Part shown: positions 22,591 through 32,533 of the stretch, piece by piece | Position numbering within the stretch: position 1 is the first letter of the stretch | Layout: each line of letters starts with the position of its first letter | Assembly: GCF_029871245.1 (NCBI RefSeq) | Contig: NZ_SSON01000075.1 | Location: 262,943 to 326,942, forward strand | Direction of reading: 5' to 3' | Length of the DNA stretch: 64,000 nt | DNA from: Pseudomonas sp. BN102 | Lineage (GTDB): Bacteria; Pseudomonadota; Gammaproteobacteria; Pseudomonadales; Pseudomonadaceae | Notes under the pieces: model-generated | Databases searched by the model: none | What the model was told of the DNA's origin: nothing | Seen by the model: the letters and a program-made list of their open reading frames with translations, nothing else | Translations under genes and position numbers: made by a program

Positions 22591-23406
22591 TCAGCGCTTC
22601 AGCGACGGCGGCAGGTGCGGCTGGATGGCAGTCAGGACTGCCTTGAAGCACTTGGTGTTGCCCGCCACCACATGGCCCTTCTCGAGGAAGTCGTGGCCGC
22701 CGGTGAAGTCGCTCACCAGGCCGCCGGCTTCCTGGACCAGCAGGGCGCCTGCGGCCATGTCCCATTCGGACAGGCCGAATTCCCAGAAGGCATCGAAGCG
22801 GCCGGCCGCTACATAGGCCAGGTCCAGGCTGGCGGAGCCGGCGCGGCGGATGCCGGCGGTCTGGCCCACCAGGCTGCGGAACATGCCCAGGTAGTTGTCG
22901 AGGTTGTCCAGCTGGGCGTCACGGAAGGGGAAGCCTGTGCCGAGCAGGGCGCCTTCCAGGCTCTTGCGCGGGCTGACGCGCAGGCGGCGACCGTTGAGGG
23001 CGGCGCCGCGGCCGCGGCTGGCGGTGAATTCTTCCTGGCGTACCGGATCAAGGACTACGGCGTGCTCCAGGCGGCCCTTGTATTTGCAGGCAATGCTCAC
23101 GGCGTAGTGCGGAACGCCGCGGATGAAGTTGGTGGTGCCATCCAGCGGATCGATGATCCACAGGTAATCGGCGCCTTCGCCCTTACCTTCCAGCAGACCG
23201 CCTTCTTCGCCGAGAATGCCGTGGTTCGGGTAGGCCTTGCGCAGGGCCTGGACGATGGAGAGCTCGGCAGCGCGGTCGACCTCGGTGACGTAATCCTTGG
23301 CGTCCTTCTCGTTGATGGAGATAACGTCCAGGCGCTCGATCGAGCGGAAAATCAGTTCACCGGCGCTGCGAGCGGCGCGCAGGGCGATATTCAGCATAGG
23401 CTGCAT
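22591..23406 (-). CDS. suhB: Inositol-1-monophosphatase SuhB
   Basis: SuhB is a Mg-dependent inositol monophosphatase and also joins rRNA antitermination complexes. In Pseudomonas it affects virulence gene regulation. The 271-residue protein has the metal-binding signatures ILGEEGG, WIIDPLDGTTNF (about residues 81-92) and WEFGLSEWDMAAGALLVQEAGG near residue 210. The ATG at 23406 (MQPMLNIALRAARSAGE) is the family start; the longer open frame to 24198 lies antisense to trmJ and is a shadow. Divergent from trmJ, with 150 bases between. Confidence 0.97.
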   Translation of the reverse strand: MQPMLNIALRAARSAGELIFRSIERLDVISINEKDAKDYVTEVDRAAELSIVQALRKAYPNHGILGEEGGLLEGKGEGADYLWIIDPLDGTTNFIRGVPHYAVSIACKYKGRLEHAVVLDPVRQEEFTASRGRGAALNGRRLRVSPRKSLEGALLGTGFPFRDAQLDNLDNYLGMFRSLVGQTAGIRRAGSASLDLAYVAAGRFDAFWEFGLSEWDMAAGALLVQEAGGLVSDFTGGHDFLEKGHVVAGNTKCFKAVLTAIQPHLPPSLKR

Positions 23407-23556
23407 GGGGAATTCACCTGGGTCGTTAAAGAAGAAAGCCGCGCATGGTAGCAGAAAACGCCAAACGCAGGCAGGGGAGGCTGTGCGATTCGTGGCGTTG
23501 AGGCGGGGCGTCCGGTAATATTTCGCTCCCTTGAGGTTCCGCTGAGAGACAAAGCG

Positions 23557-24330
23557 TTGCTGCAGAACATTCGCGTGGTGCTGGTCAATACCAGCCATCC
23601 CGGCAATATCGGTGGTGCCGCCCGCGCCATGAAGAACATGGGCCTGTCGCGGCTGGTGCTGGTCGACCCTGAGGACTTCCCCAGCGTCGAGGCGTTGGCG
23701 CGTGCCTCCGGCGCCGATGACATCCTGGAAAGTGCCCAGGTGGTCGGGACCCTGGAAGAAGCCCTGGTGGGCTGCAGCCTGGTGCTCGGCACCAGCGCTC
23801 GTGATCGGCGCATTCCCTGGCCGCTGCTCGATCCGCGCGAGTGCGGCAAGACCTCGGTCGAGCAGGTGCAGGCTGGGGGCGAAGTGGCGCTGGTGTTCGG
23901 TCGCGAATATGCGGGGCTGACCAACGAGGAACTGCAGCGTTGCCAGTTCCACGTGCACATCCCCTCCAATCCGGACTTTTCCTCGCTGAACCTGGCCGCT
24001 GCGGTGCAGGTTCTGACCTATGAGGTGCGCATGGCCTGGCTTGCCGCCGAAGGCTTGCCGAGCAAGGTGGAGAAGGTGGAAACCACCGCCATGCTCAACG
24101 CCCAGCCCGTGACCATGGATGAGCTGGAGCTTTTCTTTGGGCACCTGGAAAGCACCCTGGTGGAGATCGGCTTCCTCGATCCGGAGAAGCCGCGGCACCT
24201 GATGTCCAGGCTGCGCCGGCTCTATGGCCGCAGCGGCATCAGCAAGCTCGAGATGAATATCCTGCGCGGCATCCTGACGGAAACCCAGAAGGCCGCGCGG
24301 GGCGAAATACAGAAGCGGAGAGACAAGTGA
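23557..24330 (+). CDS. trmJ: tRNA (cytidine/uridine-2'-O-)-methyltransferase TrmJ
   Basis: TrmJ is a SPOUT methyltransferase that 2'-O-methylates position 32 in tRNAs. The 257-residue protein shows the three knot motifs: [36 protein letters not shown] and [19 protein letters not shown]. The C-terminal helical tail ends [10 protein letters not shown]. Translation begins at TTG 23557 ([11 protein letters not shown]). The stop TGA shares a base with the cysE ATG (TGATG), so the two genes are coupled. Confidence 0.95.
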   Translation: MLQNIRVVLVNTSHPGNIGGAARAMKNMGLSRLVLVDPEDFPSVEALARASGADDILESAQVVGTLEEALVGCSLVLGTSARDRRIPWPLLDPRECGKTSVEQVQAGGEVALVFGREYAGLTNEELQRCQFHVHIPSNPDFSSLNLAAAVQVLTYEVRMAWLAAEGLPSKVEKVETTAMLNAQPVTMDELELFFGHLESTLVEIGFLDPEKPRHLMSRLRRLYGRSGISKLEMNILRGILTETQKAARGEIQKRRDK

Positions 24331-25106
24331 TGTTCGAGCGCATGCGAGAAGACATTCAGAGCGTATTCCATCGTGACCCGGCTGCGCGCAATGCCTTCGA
24401 GGTGCTCACTTGTTATCCGGGGCTCCATGCCATCTGGTTGCATCGTGTGGCCAATGCCCTGTGGGTGGCCGGCTGGAAGTGGCTGGCACGCCTGGTGTCC
24501 AACTTCGGGCGCTGGCTCACCGGCATCGAGATCCATCCGGGGGCTAAGATCGGTCGGCGCTTCTTCATCGACCATGGCATGGGCATTGTCGTGGGTGAAA
24601 CCGCGGAGATCGGCAACGACGTCACTCTCTACCAGGGCGTGACCCTTGGCGGCACCAGTTGGAACAAGGGCAAGCGCCATCCAACCCTGGAAGATGGCGT
24701 GGTGGTGGGGGCGGGTGCCAAGGTACTCGGGCCTTTCACCGTGGGTGCTGGCGCCAAGATCGGCTCGAACGCGGTGGTGACCAAGGCGGTGCCGGCGGGA
24801 GCCACTGCAGTGGGCATCCCTGGTCGGATCATCGTCAAGGCTGACCCCGAACAGGAGGCCAAGCGGCAGGCCATCGCCGAGCGTTTCGGCTTCGATGCCT
24901 ACGGCGTCGGTCAGGACATGCCCGACCCGGTGGCGCGCGCCATCGGCCAACTGCTGGACCACGTGCAGGCGGTGGATGAGCGCCTGGATGGCATGTGCAA
25001 GGCGCTGACCGCCCTGGGCAGCGACTACTGTGCGAAGGCGCTGCCGGAACTGCGTGACGAGGACTTCGCCGGGGTCAAGGACGAAGAGCGCAAGCCGGTG
25101 GCCTGA
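24330..25106 (+). CDS. cysE: Serine O-acetyltransferase
   Basis: CysE makes O-acetylserine from serine and acetyl-CoA, the committed step of cysteine synthesis. The 258-residue protein has an N-terminal helical domain ([20 protein letters not shown]) and a left-handed beta-helix of hexapeptide repeats with [15 protein letters not shown] and [20 protein letters not shown]. The C-terminal tail is longer than that of E. coli CysE. I use ATG 24330; GTG 24327 would add one residue. The isc operon directly downstream is a sensible neighbour, because cysteine is the sulfur donor for IscS. Confidence 0.97.
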   Translation: MFERMREDIQSVFHRDPAARNAFEVLTCYPGLHAIWLHRVANALWVAGWKWLARLVSNFGRWLTGIEIHPGAKIGRRFFIDHGMGIVVGETAEIGNDVTLYQGVTLGGTSWNKGKRHPTLEDGVVVGAGAKVLGPFTVGAGAKIGSNAVVTKAVPAGATAVGIPGRIIVKADPEQEAKRQAIAERFGFDAYGVGQDMPDPVARAIGQLLDHVQAVDERLDGMCKALTALGSDYCAKALPELRDEDFAGVKDEERKPVA

Positions 25107-25113
25107 GTCCCTG

Positions 25114-25146
25114 ATCCGACCTTGGCCTGAGGAGGTTTGGTCGGAT
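25114..25146 (+). terminator. Possible terminator after cysE
   Basis: ATCCGACC (25114-25121) pairs with GGTCGGAT (25139-25146) and further internal pairing is possible. The following TCTT is a poor T-run. It lies between cysE and the isc promoter. Confidence 0.45.
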
Positions 25147-25201
25147 TCTTAGGGTGCTAACGGGATATGCATCTGATATCATTCGCGCCCCTGCAAGGTG
25201 T

Positions 25202-25226
25202 AATTCCGACTATTTTGATCGGACTT
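25202..25226. promoter_or_regulatory. Candidate upstream IscR (type 1) site
   Basis: Aligning to the E. coli type 1 IscR consensus (ATASYYGACTRWWWYAGTCRRSTAT), this 25-base stretch keeps CCGACT, the RWWWY core (ATTTT) and CGG, but has GATC in place of AGTC. It abuts the stronger site at 25227. Confidence 0.45.
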
Positions 25227-25251
25227 ATAGTTGACTTAAATAGTCGGGAAT
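25227..25251. promoter_or_regulatory. IscR (type 1) binding site in the isc promoter
   Basis: The stretch ATAGTTGACT-TAAAT-AGTCGGGAAT matches the E. coli type 1 IscR consensus at all but a few positions, including both GACT/AGTC half sites with the correct 5-base spacer. It covers the -35 box, so [2Fe-2S]-IscR would block RNA polymerase and repress its own operon when clusters are plentiful. Confidence 0.75.
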
Positions 25252-25259
25252 TGCATACT
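25231..25259 (+). promoter_or_regulatory. Sigma-70 promoter of the isc operon
   Basis: -35 TTGACT (25231-25236) and -10 CATACT (25254-25259) are 17 bases apart, with iscR starting at 25292. The -35 lies inside the IscR site. Confidence 0.75.
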
Positions 25260-25291
25260 CGCTGCACTCCAGCGACTCCGTGGTACTCACC

Positions 25292-25789
25292 ATGCGACTG
25301 ACCACCAAAGGCCGATACGCCGTCACCGCCATGCTTGACCTGGCGCTGCATGCTCAGCAAGGTCCGGTGTCTCTGGCTGATATTTCCGAGCGGCAGGGCA
25401 TTTCCCTGTCTTACCTCGAACAGCTTTTCGCAAAGCTCCGCCGCGGCAATCTGGTCAGCAGCGTGCGCGGTCCCGGCGGCGGTTACCAGCTTTCCCGAGA
25501 CATGCATGGCATCCATGTCGCCCAGGTGATAGATGCGGTCAACGAGTCGGTGGATGCCACCCGTTGCCAGGGCCTGGGTGATTGCCATTCCGGCGATACC
25601 TGCCTGACCCACCACCTCTGGTGCGACCTGAGCCTGCAGATTCACGAATTCCTCAGTGGCATCAGCCTGGCCGATCTGGTCAACCGGCGTGAGGTCCAGG
25701 AGGTCGCTCAGCGGCAGGATCAACGCCGCTGTGGAAGCAATGGCAGGACGCCGCATCTCGATAAGATTGAAGCGTCCGCCATCGATTGA
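25292..25789 (+). CDS. iscR: Fe-S cluster-responsive regulator IscR
   Basis: IscR is an Rrf2-family winged-helix regulator. With a [2Fe-2S] cluster it represses the isc operon; apo-IscR controls other promoters. The 165-residue protein has an N-terminal HTH ([20 protein letters not shown]...[20 protein letters not shown]) and the wing [12 protein letters not shown]. The three cluster cysteines occur as C-x5-C-x5-C in [14 protein letters not shown], with the nearby conserved His following. I use ATG 25292; the upstream in-frame ATG (25280) adds MVLT. First gene of the operon, 49 bases before iscS. Confidence 0.97.
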   Translation: MRLTTKGRYAVTAMLDLALHAQQGPVSLADISERQGISLSYLEQLFAKLRRGNLVSSVRGPGGGYQLSRDMHGIHVAQVIDAVNESVDATRCQGLGDCHSGDTCLTHHLWCDLSLQIHEFLSGISLADLVNRREVQEVAQRQDQRRCGSNGRTPHLDKIEASAID

Positions 25790-25838
25790 GCAGGGCGCCG
25801 GCCCGTGATTGGCCCCGATACCTGATAGGAGAGCCCCG

Positions 25839-27053
25839 ATGAAATTGCCGATTTACCTCGACTACTCCGCCACTACGCCAGTGGACCCGCGCGTCGCTCA
25901 GAAAATGAGCGAGTGCCTGCTGGTGGATGGCAACTTCGGCAACCCGGCCTCGCGTTCCCACGTGTTCGGCTGGAAAGCTGAAGAAGCGGTGGAGAATGCA
26001 CGTCGTCAGGTGGCAGAACTGATCAACGCCGACCCGCGTGAAATCGTCTGGACTTCCGGTGCAACCGAATCCGACAACCTCGCCATCAAGGGCGTGGCGC
26101 ATTTCTACAGCGGCAAGGGCAAGCACATCATCACCTCGAAGATCGAGCACAAGGCGGTGCTGGATACCACCCGCCAGTTGGAGCGCGAAGGCTTCGAGGT
26201 CACCTACCTGGAGCCGGGCGAAGACGGCCTGATCACTCCGGCCATGGTCGAGGCTGCGCTGCGTGAGGACACCATCCTGGTGTCGGTCATGCACGTGAAC
26301 AACGAAATCGGCACCGTCAACGACATCGCCACCATCGGCGAGCTGACCCGTGCCCGCGGCATCCTCTTCCACGTCGACGCCGCCCAGTCCACCGGCAAGG
26401 TGGATATCGACCTGGAGAAGCTGAAGGTCGACCTGATGTCCTTCTCCGCCCACAAGACCTACGGCCCGAAAGGCATCGGCGCGCTCTACGTGCGCCGCAA
26501 GCCGCGCGTGCGTCTGGAAGCCATGATGCACGGTGGCGGCCACGAGCGCGGCATGCGCTCCGGCACCCTGGCCACCCACCAGATCGTCGGCATGGGTGAG
26601 GCCTTCCACATCGCCAAGCAGGAGATGGCCACCGAGCGCGTGCGCATCAAGGCTCTGGCCGAGCGTTTCTGGGCGCAGATCGACGGCATGGAAGAGCTCT
26701 ACCTGAACGGCAGCGCCACCTCTCGCGTGCCGCACAACCTGAACGTCAGCTTCAACTACGTCGAAGGCGAGTCGCTGATCATGGCGCTCAAGGACCTCGC
26801 GGTGTCCTCGGGTTCCGCCTGCACCTCGGCCTCCCTGGAGCCTTCGTACGTGCTGCGCGCCCTGGGTCGTAACGACGAGCTGGCGCACAGTTCCATCCGC
26901 TTCACCTTCGGTCGATTCACCACCGCGGACGAAGTGGACTACGCCGCCGGCAAGGTCCGCGAAGCGGTGAGCAAGCTCCGTGAACTGTCCCCGTTGTGGG
27001 ATATGTATAAAGAGGGCGTCGACCTTTCCCAGGTCGAATGGCAGGCGCACTGA
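25839..27053 (+). CDS. iscS: Cysteine desulfurase IscS
   Basis: IscS is a PLP enzyme that takes sulfur from cysteine as a persulfide and hands it to IscU and other acceptors (tRNA thiolation, cofactors). The 404-residue protein has the PLP-lysine motif [12 protein letters not shown], a His-rich [15 protein letters not shown] segment and the mobile active-site Cys in [17 protein letters not shown] near residue 328. Start ATG 25839 ([16 protein letters not shown]) follows AGGAGAG; the frame opens ten codons earlier without family match. Confidence 0.98.
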   Translation: MKLPIYLDYSATTPVDPRVAQKMSECLLVDGNFGNPASRSHVFGWKAEEAVENARRQVAELINADPREIVWTSGATESDNLAIKGVAHFYSGKGKHIITSKIEHKAVLDTTRQLEREGFEVTYLEPGEDGLITPAMVEAALREDTILVSVMHVNNEIGTVNDIATIGELTRARGILFHVDAAQSTGKVDIDLEKLKVDLMSFSAHKTYGPKGIGALYVRRKPRVRLEAMMHGGGHERGMRSGTLATHQIVGMGEAFHIAKQEMATERVRIKALAERFWAQIDGMEELYLNGSATSRVPHNLNVSFNYVEGESLIMALKDLAVSSGSACTSASLEPSYVLRALGRNDELAHSSIRFTFGRFTTADEVDYAAGKVREAVSKLRELSPLWDMYKEGVDLSQVEWQAH

Positions 27054-27083
27054 CGCCCCCCTGATGAGTGAGGAATAGAGATC

Positions 27084-27470
27084 ATGTCGTACAGCGAAAA
27101 GGTCATCGACCACTACGAAAACCCGCGTAACGTCGGCAAGCTCGACGCCCAGGACCCCAATGTGGGCACTGGCATGGTCGGCGCCCCGGCCTGCGGTGAC
27201 GTGATGCGTCTGCAGATCAAGGTCAACGAACAGGGTGTCATCGAAGACGCCAAGTTCAAGACCTACGGCTGCGGCTCCGCCATCGCCTCCAGCTCCCTGG
27301 CCACTGAGTGGATGAAGGGCAAGACGCTGGACGAAGCGGCTTCCATCAAGAACACCACCATCGCCGAAGAGCTGGCTCTTCCACCCGTGAAGATCCACTG
27401 CTCGGTCCTGGCTGAAGACGCCATCAAGGCGGCCGTCCACGACTACAAGCAGAAGAAGGGTCTGCTCTAA
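27084..27470 (+). CDS. iscU: Fe-S cluster scaffold protein IscU
   Basis: IscU is the scaffold on which new [2Fe-2S] clusters form before HscA/HscB-driven transfer. The 128-residue protein keeps the three cluster cysteines (in GAPACGDVM, KTYGCGSAIASS and KIHCSVLAEDA) and the Asp next to the first. The HscA-recognition motif LPPVK directly precedes the third Cys. 30 bases after iscS. Confidence 0.98.
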   Translation: MSYSEKVIDHYENPRNVGKLDAQDPNVGTGMVGAPACGDVMRLQIKVNEQGVIEDAKFKTYGCGSAIASSSLATEWMKGKTLDEAASIKNTTIAEELALPPVKIHCSVLAEDAIKAAVHDYKQKKGLL

Positions 27471-27495
27471 GCGCTCGAACGAGTAAGGAGTTGCA

Positions 27496-27819
27496 ATGGC
27501 CATCAGCATGACCGAATCCGCCGCCCGTCACGTGCAGCGTTCCCTCGAGGGGCGCGGCAAGGGCGAGGGTATCCGTCTGGGGGTGCGTACGACTGGCTGC
27601 TCCGGTCTCGCCTATGTGCTGGAGTTTGTCGACGAGGTGACCTCGGATGACCTGGTCTTCGAGAGCTACGGCGTGAAGGTGATCATCGATCCCAAGAGCC
27701 TGAGCTACCTCGACGGCACCGAGTTGGACTTCGTTCGCGAAGGACTCAACGAGGGCTTCAAGTTCAATAACCCGAACGTGCGCGGCGAATGCGGCTGCGG
27801 CGAGAGCTTCAACGTCTGA
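27496..27819 (+). CDS. iscA: Fe-S assembly protein IscA
   Basis: An A-type carrier that binds iron or clusters and passes them to targets, especially [4Fe-4S] proteins. The 107-residue protein has the HesB/IscA fold and the three conserved cysteines: one in [10 protein letters not shown] (about residue 36) and the pair GECGCGESF at the C-terminus. AAGGAG lies seven bases before the ATG. Between iscU and hscB. Confidence 0.97.
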   Translation: MAISMTESAARHVQRSLEGRGKGEGIRLGVRTTGCSGLAYVLEFVDEVTSDDLVFESYGVKVIIDPKSLSYLDGTELDFVREGLNEGFKFNNPNVRGECGCGESFNV

Positions 27820-27826
27820 GGCGTTT

Positions 27827-28348
27827 GTGGGAACTCCCTGTCATTTCGCCCTGTTCGACATGAAGCCGGGTTATCGGCTGGATCTCGATCAGCTCGCAAC
27901 GCGTTATCGCGAGCTGGCGCGTACCGTCCATCCCGACCGCTTCGCCGATGCCTCCGAGCGTGAGCAGCGCCTGGCGTTGGAGCGTGCGGCGCAGCTGAAC
28001 GACGCCTACCAGACGCTGAAATGCGCGCCGCGGCGGGCGCTGTACCTGCTGGCCCTCAAGGGGCGGGAGTTGCCGCTCGAGGTGACGGTGCAGGATTCGC
28101 AGTTCCTGCTGCAGCAGATGCAGTGGCGCGAAGAGTTGGAAGAGTTGCAGGACAGCGCCGACTTGGCCGGTGTCGACGTCTTCAAGCGTCGGCTCAAGGG
28201 AGCCCAGGCCGAGTTGGATGGTGATTTCGCCGATTGCTGGGACGACCCCGAGCGCCGGGAGGAAGCCGAGCGCCTGGTACGTCGGATGCAGTTCATCGAC
28301 AAGCTGACCCACGAAGTGCGCCAACTGGAAGAGCGCCTCGACGATTAA
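27827..28348 (+). CDS. hscB: Fe-S co-chaperone HscB
   Basis: A J-domain co-chaperone that brings IscU to HscA and stimulates its ATPase. The 173-residue protein has an N-terminal J domain with the HPD tripeptide ([12 protein letters not shown], about residue 32-34) and a C-terminal three-helix bundle for IscU binding (about 90-173). Translation starts at GTG 27827 ([11 protein letters not shown]), seven bases after iscA. Confidence 0.96.
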   Translation: MGTPCHFALFDMKPGYRLDLDQLATRYRELARTVHPDRFADASEREQRLALERAAQLNDAYQTLKCAPRRALYLLALKGRELPLEVTVQDSQFLLQQMQWREELEELQDSADLAGVDVFKRRLKGAQAELDGDFADCWDDPERREEAERLVRRMQFIDKLTHEVRQLEERLDD

Positions 28349-28395
28349 CCCGCGATGCCGACCTGGTTGCCGGTACGCCTGATAAATAGACAAGC

Positions 28396-30255
28396 ATGGC
28401 CTTACTGCAGATCGCTGAACCCGGGCAGAGCCCCCAGCCGCACCAGCGCCGTCTGGCGGTGGGTATCGACCTGGGTACCACCAATTCGCTGGTCGCCGCC
28501 GTGCGCAGCGGCGTCGCCGAACCCCTGCCGGATGCCGAGGGCCAGGTCATCCTGCCGTCCGCCGTCCGCTACCACGCCGACCGCGTCGAAGTGGGCGGTA
28601 GCGCCAAGCAGGCCGCCTCCAGCGATCCGCTGAACACCATTCTCTCGGTCAAGCGCTTCATGGGCCGCGGCCTGGAGGACGTCAAGCTGCTGGGCGAGCA
28701 ACTGCCATATCGCTTCGTCGGTGGCGAATCCCACATGCCGTTCATCGAGACGGTGCAGGGAGCCAAGAGCCCGGTGGAAGTTTCGGCCGACATCCTCAAG
28801 ACCCTGCGTCAGCGTGCCGAAGAAACCCTCGGTGGCGAACTGGTCGGCGCGGTGATCACGGTGCCGGCCTACTTCGACGAAGCCCAGCGCCAGGCCACCA
28901 AGGACGCCGCGCGTCTCGCCGGCCTGAATGTCCTGCGCTTGCTCAACGAGCCCACCGCCGCCGCTGTCGCCTATGGGCTGGACAAGCAGGCCGAGGGCGT
29001 GGTCGCCATCTATGACCTGGGCGGCGGTACTTTCGATATTTCCATTCTCCGTCTCACCCGCGGCGTCTTCGAAGTCATGGCTACCGGCGGCGACAGCGCC
29101 CTGGGCGGCGACGACTTCGATCACGCCATCGCCGGCTGGATGGTCCAGCAGGCCGGTCTCTCGGCCAACCTCGATCCGGGCGCCCAGCGCAGCCTGCTGC
29201 GCGCCGCCTGTGACGCCAAGGAAGCCCTGACCGCGAGCGACAGCGTCGAACTGGTCCATGGCGACTGGCGCGGCATGCTGACGCGCGAGCAGTTCGATGC
29301 GCTGATCGAGCCCATGGTGGCCCGCAGCCTGAAGGCCTGCCGCCGCGCCGTGCGTGACGCCGGCATCGAGCTGGGCGAGGTCGAGGCCGTGGTCATGGTG
29401 GGTGGTTCCACCCGGGTGCCGCGTGTGCGCGAGGTCGTCGCCGAAATGTTCGGCCGCCAGCCCCTCACCGATATCGACCCTGACCAGGTGGTGGCCATCG
29501 GTGCCGCGGTGCAGGCCGATACCCTGGCCGGCAACAAGCGCGGCGAAGAGCTGCTGCTGCTGGACGTGATTCCCCTGTCGCTCGGCCTGGAAACCATGGG
29601 CGGGCTGATGGAACGGGTGATTCCGCGCAACACCACCATTCCGGTGGCTCGCGCCCAGGACTTCACCACCTACAAGGATGGCCAGACGGCCATGATGATC
29701 CACGTGCTCCAGGGCGAGCGCGAGCTGATCAAGGATTGCCGCTCCCTGGCGCGTTTCGAGCTGCGTGGCATTCCGCCCATGGTGGCGGGTGCGGCGAAGA
29801 TCCGCGTGACCTTCCAGGTGGATGCCGACGGCCTGCTGGGCGTGACCGCCCGTGAGCTGGGCTCGGGTGTCGAGGCGAGCATACAGGTCAAGCCGTCCTA
29901 CGGCCTGACCGATGGTGAAATCTCGCGCATGCTGCGGGATTCGTTCCAGTACGCCGGTGAAGACAAGAACGCCCGCGCCTTGCGCGAACAGCAGGTCGAG
30001 GCCGAGCGTCTACTGGAGGCCGTGCAGGCGGCGCTGGAGGCGGATGGCGAACGTCTGCTGGACGACACCGAGCGCGCCGCCATCGCCGATAGCATGCAAA
30101 CCCTGCGTGAACTGGCTGCCGGCAGCGATGTCGCCGCCATCGAGACGCAGATCAAGCGCCTGTCCCAGGTGACCGATGCCTTCGCCGCGCGTCGTATGGA
30201 TGCTGCCGTGAAAGCGGCCCTGTCCGGTCGCCGACTCAACGAAATCGAGGATTGA
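28396..30255 (+). CDS. hscA: Fe-S protein assembly chaperone HscA
   Basis: A specialised Hsp70 that binds the LPPVK loop of IscU and uses ATP to release clusters. At 619 residues it is the expected length. The ATPase domain opens with [14 protein letters not shown] and has [14 protein letters not shown] and [14 protein letters not shown]. The substrate-binding domain begins around [19 protein letters not shown], and a helical lid ends the protein. It lacks the EEVD tail of cytosolic Hsp70. The gap to hscB is 47 bases and to fdx seven. Confidence 0.97.
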   Translation: MALLQIAEPGQSPQPHQRRLAVGIDLGTTNSLVAAVRSGVAEPLPDAEGQVILPSAVRYHADRVEVGGSAKQAASSDPLNTILSVKRFMGRGLEDVKLLGEQLPYRFVGGESHMPFIETVQGAKSPVEVSADILKTLRQRAEETLGGELVGAVITVPAYFDEAQRQATKDAARLAGLNVLRLLNEPTAAAVAYGLDKQAEGVVAIYDLGGGTFDISILRLTRGVFEVMATGGDSALGGDDFDHAIAGWMVQQAGLSANLDPGAQRSLLRAACDAKEALTASDSVELVHGDWRGMLTREQFDALIEPMVARSLKACRRAVRDAGIELGEVEAVVMVGGSTRVPRVREVVAEMFGRQPLTDIDPDQVVAIGAAVQADTLAGNKRGEELLLLDVIPLSLGLETMGGLMERVIPRNTTIPVARAQDFTTYKDGQTAMMIHVLQGERELIKDCRSLARFELRGIPPMVAGAAKIRVTFQVDADGLLGVTARELGSGVEASIQVKPSYGLTDGEISRMLRDSFQYAGEDKNARALREQQVEAERLLEAVQAALEADGERLLDDTERAAIADSMQTLRELAAGSDVAAIETQIKRLSQVTDAFAARRMDAAVKAALSGRRLNEIED

Positions 30256-30262
30256 CCCAGAA

Positions 30263-30601
30263 ATGCCGCAGATCATCTTCCTGCCCCATGCCGAGCATTG
30301 CCCCGAGGGCGCTGTGGTCGAGGCGCAGCCGGGCGAAAGCATCCTGAAGGCCGCCCTGCGCAACGGCCTCGACATCGAGCACGCCTGTGAAATGTCCTGC
30401 GCCTGCACCACCTGCCACGTAGTGGTGCGCGAAGGTTTCAATTCCATGGAGCCTTCCGACGAGCTGGAAGACGACATGCTCGACAAAGCCTGGGGCCTGG
30501 AGCCTAATTCGCGCCTGTCCTGCCAGGCGAAAGTGGCGGACGAGGACCTGGTGGTGGAGATCCCTAAATACACCATCAACCAGGTATCCGAAGGGCACTG
30601 A
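30263..30601 (+). CDS. fdx: [2Fe-2S] ferredoxin of the isc operon
   Basis: An adrenodoxin-type ferredoxin that supplies electrons for cluster assembly. The 112-residue protein carries the four cluster cysteines as C-x5-C-x2-C (HACEMSCACTTCHVVV, about residues 42-51) and a distal Cys in RLSCQAKV (about residue 88). Typical acidic surface (EPSDELEDDMLD). Seven bases after hscA and ten before iscX. Confidence 0.97.
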   Translation: MPQIIFLPHAEHCPEGAVVEAQPGESILKAALRNGLDIEHACEMSCACTTCHVVVREGFNSMEPSDELEDDMLDKAWGLEPNSRLSCQAKVADEDLVVEIPKYTINQVSEGH

Positions 30602-30611
30602 GGAGCGCGAT

Positions 30612-30812
30612 ATGAGCCTGAAATGGACCGATGTGCTGGAAATCGCGATCCAGCTCGCTGAAGTCAAACCGGATGTCGATCCGCGCTACGTCAATTTCGT
30701 CGACCTGCACAACTGGGTCCTGGCCCTGCCAGAGTTTTCCGACGACCCGCAGCGCGGTGGCGAGAAGGTTCTGGAGGCCATCCAGGCCGCCTGGATCGAA
30801 GAAGCCGACTGA
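30612..30812 (+). CDS. iscX: Fe-S assembly protein IscX
   Basis: A 66-residue acidic protein that binds IscS and iron and tunes the rate of cluster synthesis. The sequence has the family landmarks KWTDVLEIAIQL, DVDPRYVNFVDLHNWV and PEFSDDPQRGGEKVLEAIQ. GGAG lies just before the ATG. It is the last gene of the isc operon. Confidence 0.96.
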   Translation: MSLKWTDVLEIAIQLAEVKPDVDPRYVNFVDLHNWVLALPEFSDDPQRGGEKVLEAIQAAWIEEAD

Positions 30813-30854
30813 CCGGCGTCTCACTCTGGGCCCCGGCCCTACGCATTTCCCCCT

Positions 30855-30877
30855 AACCCGCGTATAATTCGCGGGTT
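30855..30877 (+). promoter_or_regulatory. Hairpin with TATAAT loop before ndk
   Basis: AACCCGCG (30855-30862) and CGCGGGTT (30870-30877) enclose a 7-base loop TATAATT that contains a perfect -10 hexamer (30863-30868). TAATTTTTCGCTTT follows. It can be read as the isc operon terminator, as the ndk promoter, or both. The -35 region (TACGCA at 30840) is weak. Confidence 0.55.
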
Positions 30878-30914
30878 TAATTTTTCGCTTTAATCCTTGT
30901 TTCTGGAGTTTTCC

Positions 30915-31346
30915 ATGGCTGTCGAACGTACTCTCTCCATCATCAAGCCGGACGCCGTTGCCAAGAACGTAGTCGGTGAGATCGTCACCCGCTTCGAAAA
31001 AGCCGGTCTGCGCGTCGTTGCCGCCAAGATGGCTCAACTGTCCGAGCGCGAAGCCGGTGGTTTCTACGCCGAGCACAAAGAGCGCGGTTTCTTCAAGGAT
31101 CTGGTTGCCTTCATGACTTCCGGTCCGGTTGTCGTACAGGTCCTGGAAGGCGAGAACGCCATCGCCAAGAACCGTGAACTGATGGGCGCTACCGATCCGA
31201 AGAAAGCTGACGCCGGCACCATCCGCGCCGACTTCGCCGTTTCCATCGACGAAAACGCCGTACACGGTTCGGACTCCGAGGCTTCCGCGGCTCGCGAAAT
31301 CGCCTACTTCTTCGCCTCCACCGAGGTGTGCGCTCGCACTCGCTGA
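30915..31346 (+). CDS. ndk: Nucleoside diphosphate kinase
   Basis: Ndk balances nucleoside triphosphate pools by phosphate transfer through a phospho-histidine. The 143-residue protein matches bacterial Ndk. The opening is [20 protein letters not shown] and the catalytic His lies in [16 protein letters not shown] (about residue 118). I use ATG 30915, with CTGGAG upstream; the frame opens six codons earlier. First gene of a long rightward run to hisS and bamB. Confidence 0.98.
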   Translation: MAVERTLSIIKPDAVAKNVVGEIVTRFEKAGLRVVAAKMAQLSEREAGGFYAEHKERGFFKDLVAFMTSGPVVVQVLEGENAIAKNRELMGATDPKKADAGTIRADFAVSIDENAVHGSDSEASAAREIAYFFASTEVCARTR

Positions 31347-31371
31347 TAGCGACGGCGCGAGGGGTGAAGCC

Positions 31372-32520
31372 ATGACTGAATCGACCGGTAAAGTGAACCT
31401 GCTGGGCCTGACCCAGCAACAACTGGAAAGCTTCTTCGAGTCCATCGGGGAGAAGCGCTTCCGCGCCGGTCAGGTGATGAAATGGATTCACCACTTTGGC
31501 GTCGATGATTTCGACGCCATGAGCAACATCGGCAAGGCCTTGCGCGACAAGCTCAAGGCCTCCGCCGAGATTCGCGGCCCGGAAGTGGTCAGCCAGGACA
31601 TTTCCAGCGATGGCACCCGCAAGTGGGTGGTCCGCGTCGCCTCCGGCAGCTGTGTTGAAACCGTGTACATCCCGCAAGGCGGTCGCGGCACTCTCTGCGT
31701 CTCGTCCCAGGCCGGCTGCGCGCTGGATTGCAGCTTCTGCTCCACCGGCAAGCAAGGTTTCAACAGCGACCTCACCGCCGCCGAAGTGATCGGCCAGGTG
31801 TGGATCGCCAACAAGTCCTTCGGGACGGTTCCAGCGAAGATCGACCGTGCCGTCACCAACGTGGTGATGATGGGCATGGGCGAGCCGCTGCTGAATTTCG
31901 ACAACGTGGTCGCCGCCATGAACATCATGATGGACGACCTCGGTTACGGCATTTCCAAGCGCAAGGTGACCCTTTCCACCTCCGGCGTGGCGCCCATGAT
32001 CGACAAACTGGGCGAGGTCATCGACGTCTCCCTGGCGCTGTCTCTGCATGCGCCGAACGACCCATTGCGCAACCAGTTGGTGCCGATCAACAAGAAGTAC
32101 CCCCTGGCCGTGGTGCTGGATGCCTGCCGCCGCTACATTTCCCGTCTGGGCGAGAAGCGCGTGTTGACCATCGAGTACACCCTGCTCAAGGACGTCAACG
32201 ACCAGCCCGAACACGCTTCGCAGATGATCGAGCTGCTCAAGGAATTCCCCTGCAAGATCAACCTGATTCCGTTCAACCCCTTCCCGCACTCCGGCTACGA
32301 GCGGCCGAGCAACAATTCCATCCGTCGCTTCCAGGATCTGTTGCACAAGGCCGGACACAATGTCACCGTCCGCACCACTCGCGGCGACGACATCGATGCC
32401 GCCTGCGGCCAGCTGGTCGGACAGGTCATGGACCGCACCCGCCGCAGCGAGCGCTATATCGCCGTGCGCCAGCTGAACGCCGAGGCGGAGGCGTCCCGCG
32501 ACGCCACGAATCGGAACTAG
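31372..32520 (+). CDS. rlmN: 23S rRNA (A2503)/tRNA (A37) C2-methyltransferase RlmN
   Basis: A radical-SAM enzyme that methylates C2 of A2503 in 23S rRNA and A37 in some tRNAs. The 382-residue protein has the CxxxCxxC cluster motif as [15 protein letters not shown] (about residues 121-128). The second mechanistic Cys lies in [13 protein letters not shown] near residue 345. [11 protein letters not shown] segment fits SAM binding. It needs an iron-sulfur cluster, supplied by the isc system just upstream. Confidence 0.97.
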   Translation: MTESTGKVNLLGLTQQQLESFFESIGEKRFRAGQVMKWIHHFGVDDFDAMSNIGKALRDKLKASAEIRGPEVVSQDISSDGTRKWVVRVASGSCVETVYIPQGGRGTLCVSSQAGCALDCSFCSTGKQGFNSDLTAAEVIGQVWIANKSFGTVPAKIDRAVTNVVMMGMGEPLLNFDNVVAAMNIMMDDLGYGISKRKVTLSTSGVAPMIDKLGEVIDVSLALSLHAPNDPLRNQLVPINKKYPLAVVLDACRRYISRLGEKRVLTIEYTLLKDVNDQPEHASQMIELLKEFPCKINLIPFNPFPHSGYERPSNNSIRRFQDLLHKAGHNVTVRTTRGDDIDAACGQLVGQVMDRTRRSERYIAVRQLNAEAEASRDATNRN

Positions 32521-32533
32521 AGAAGGACCACCC

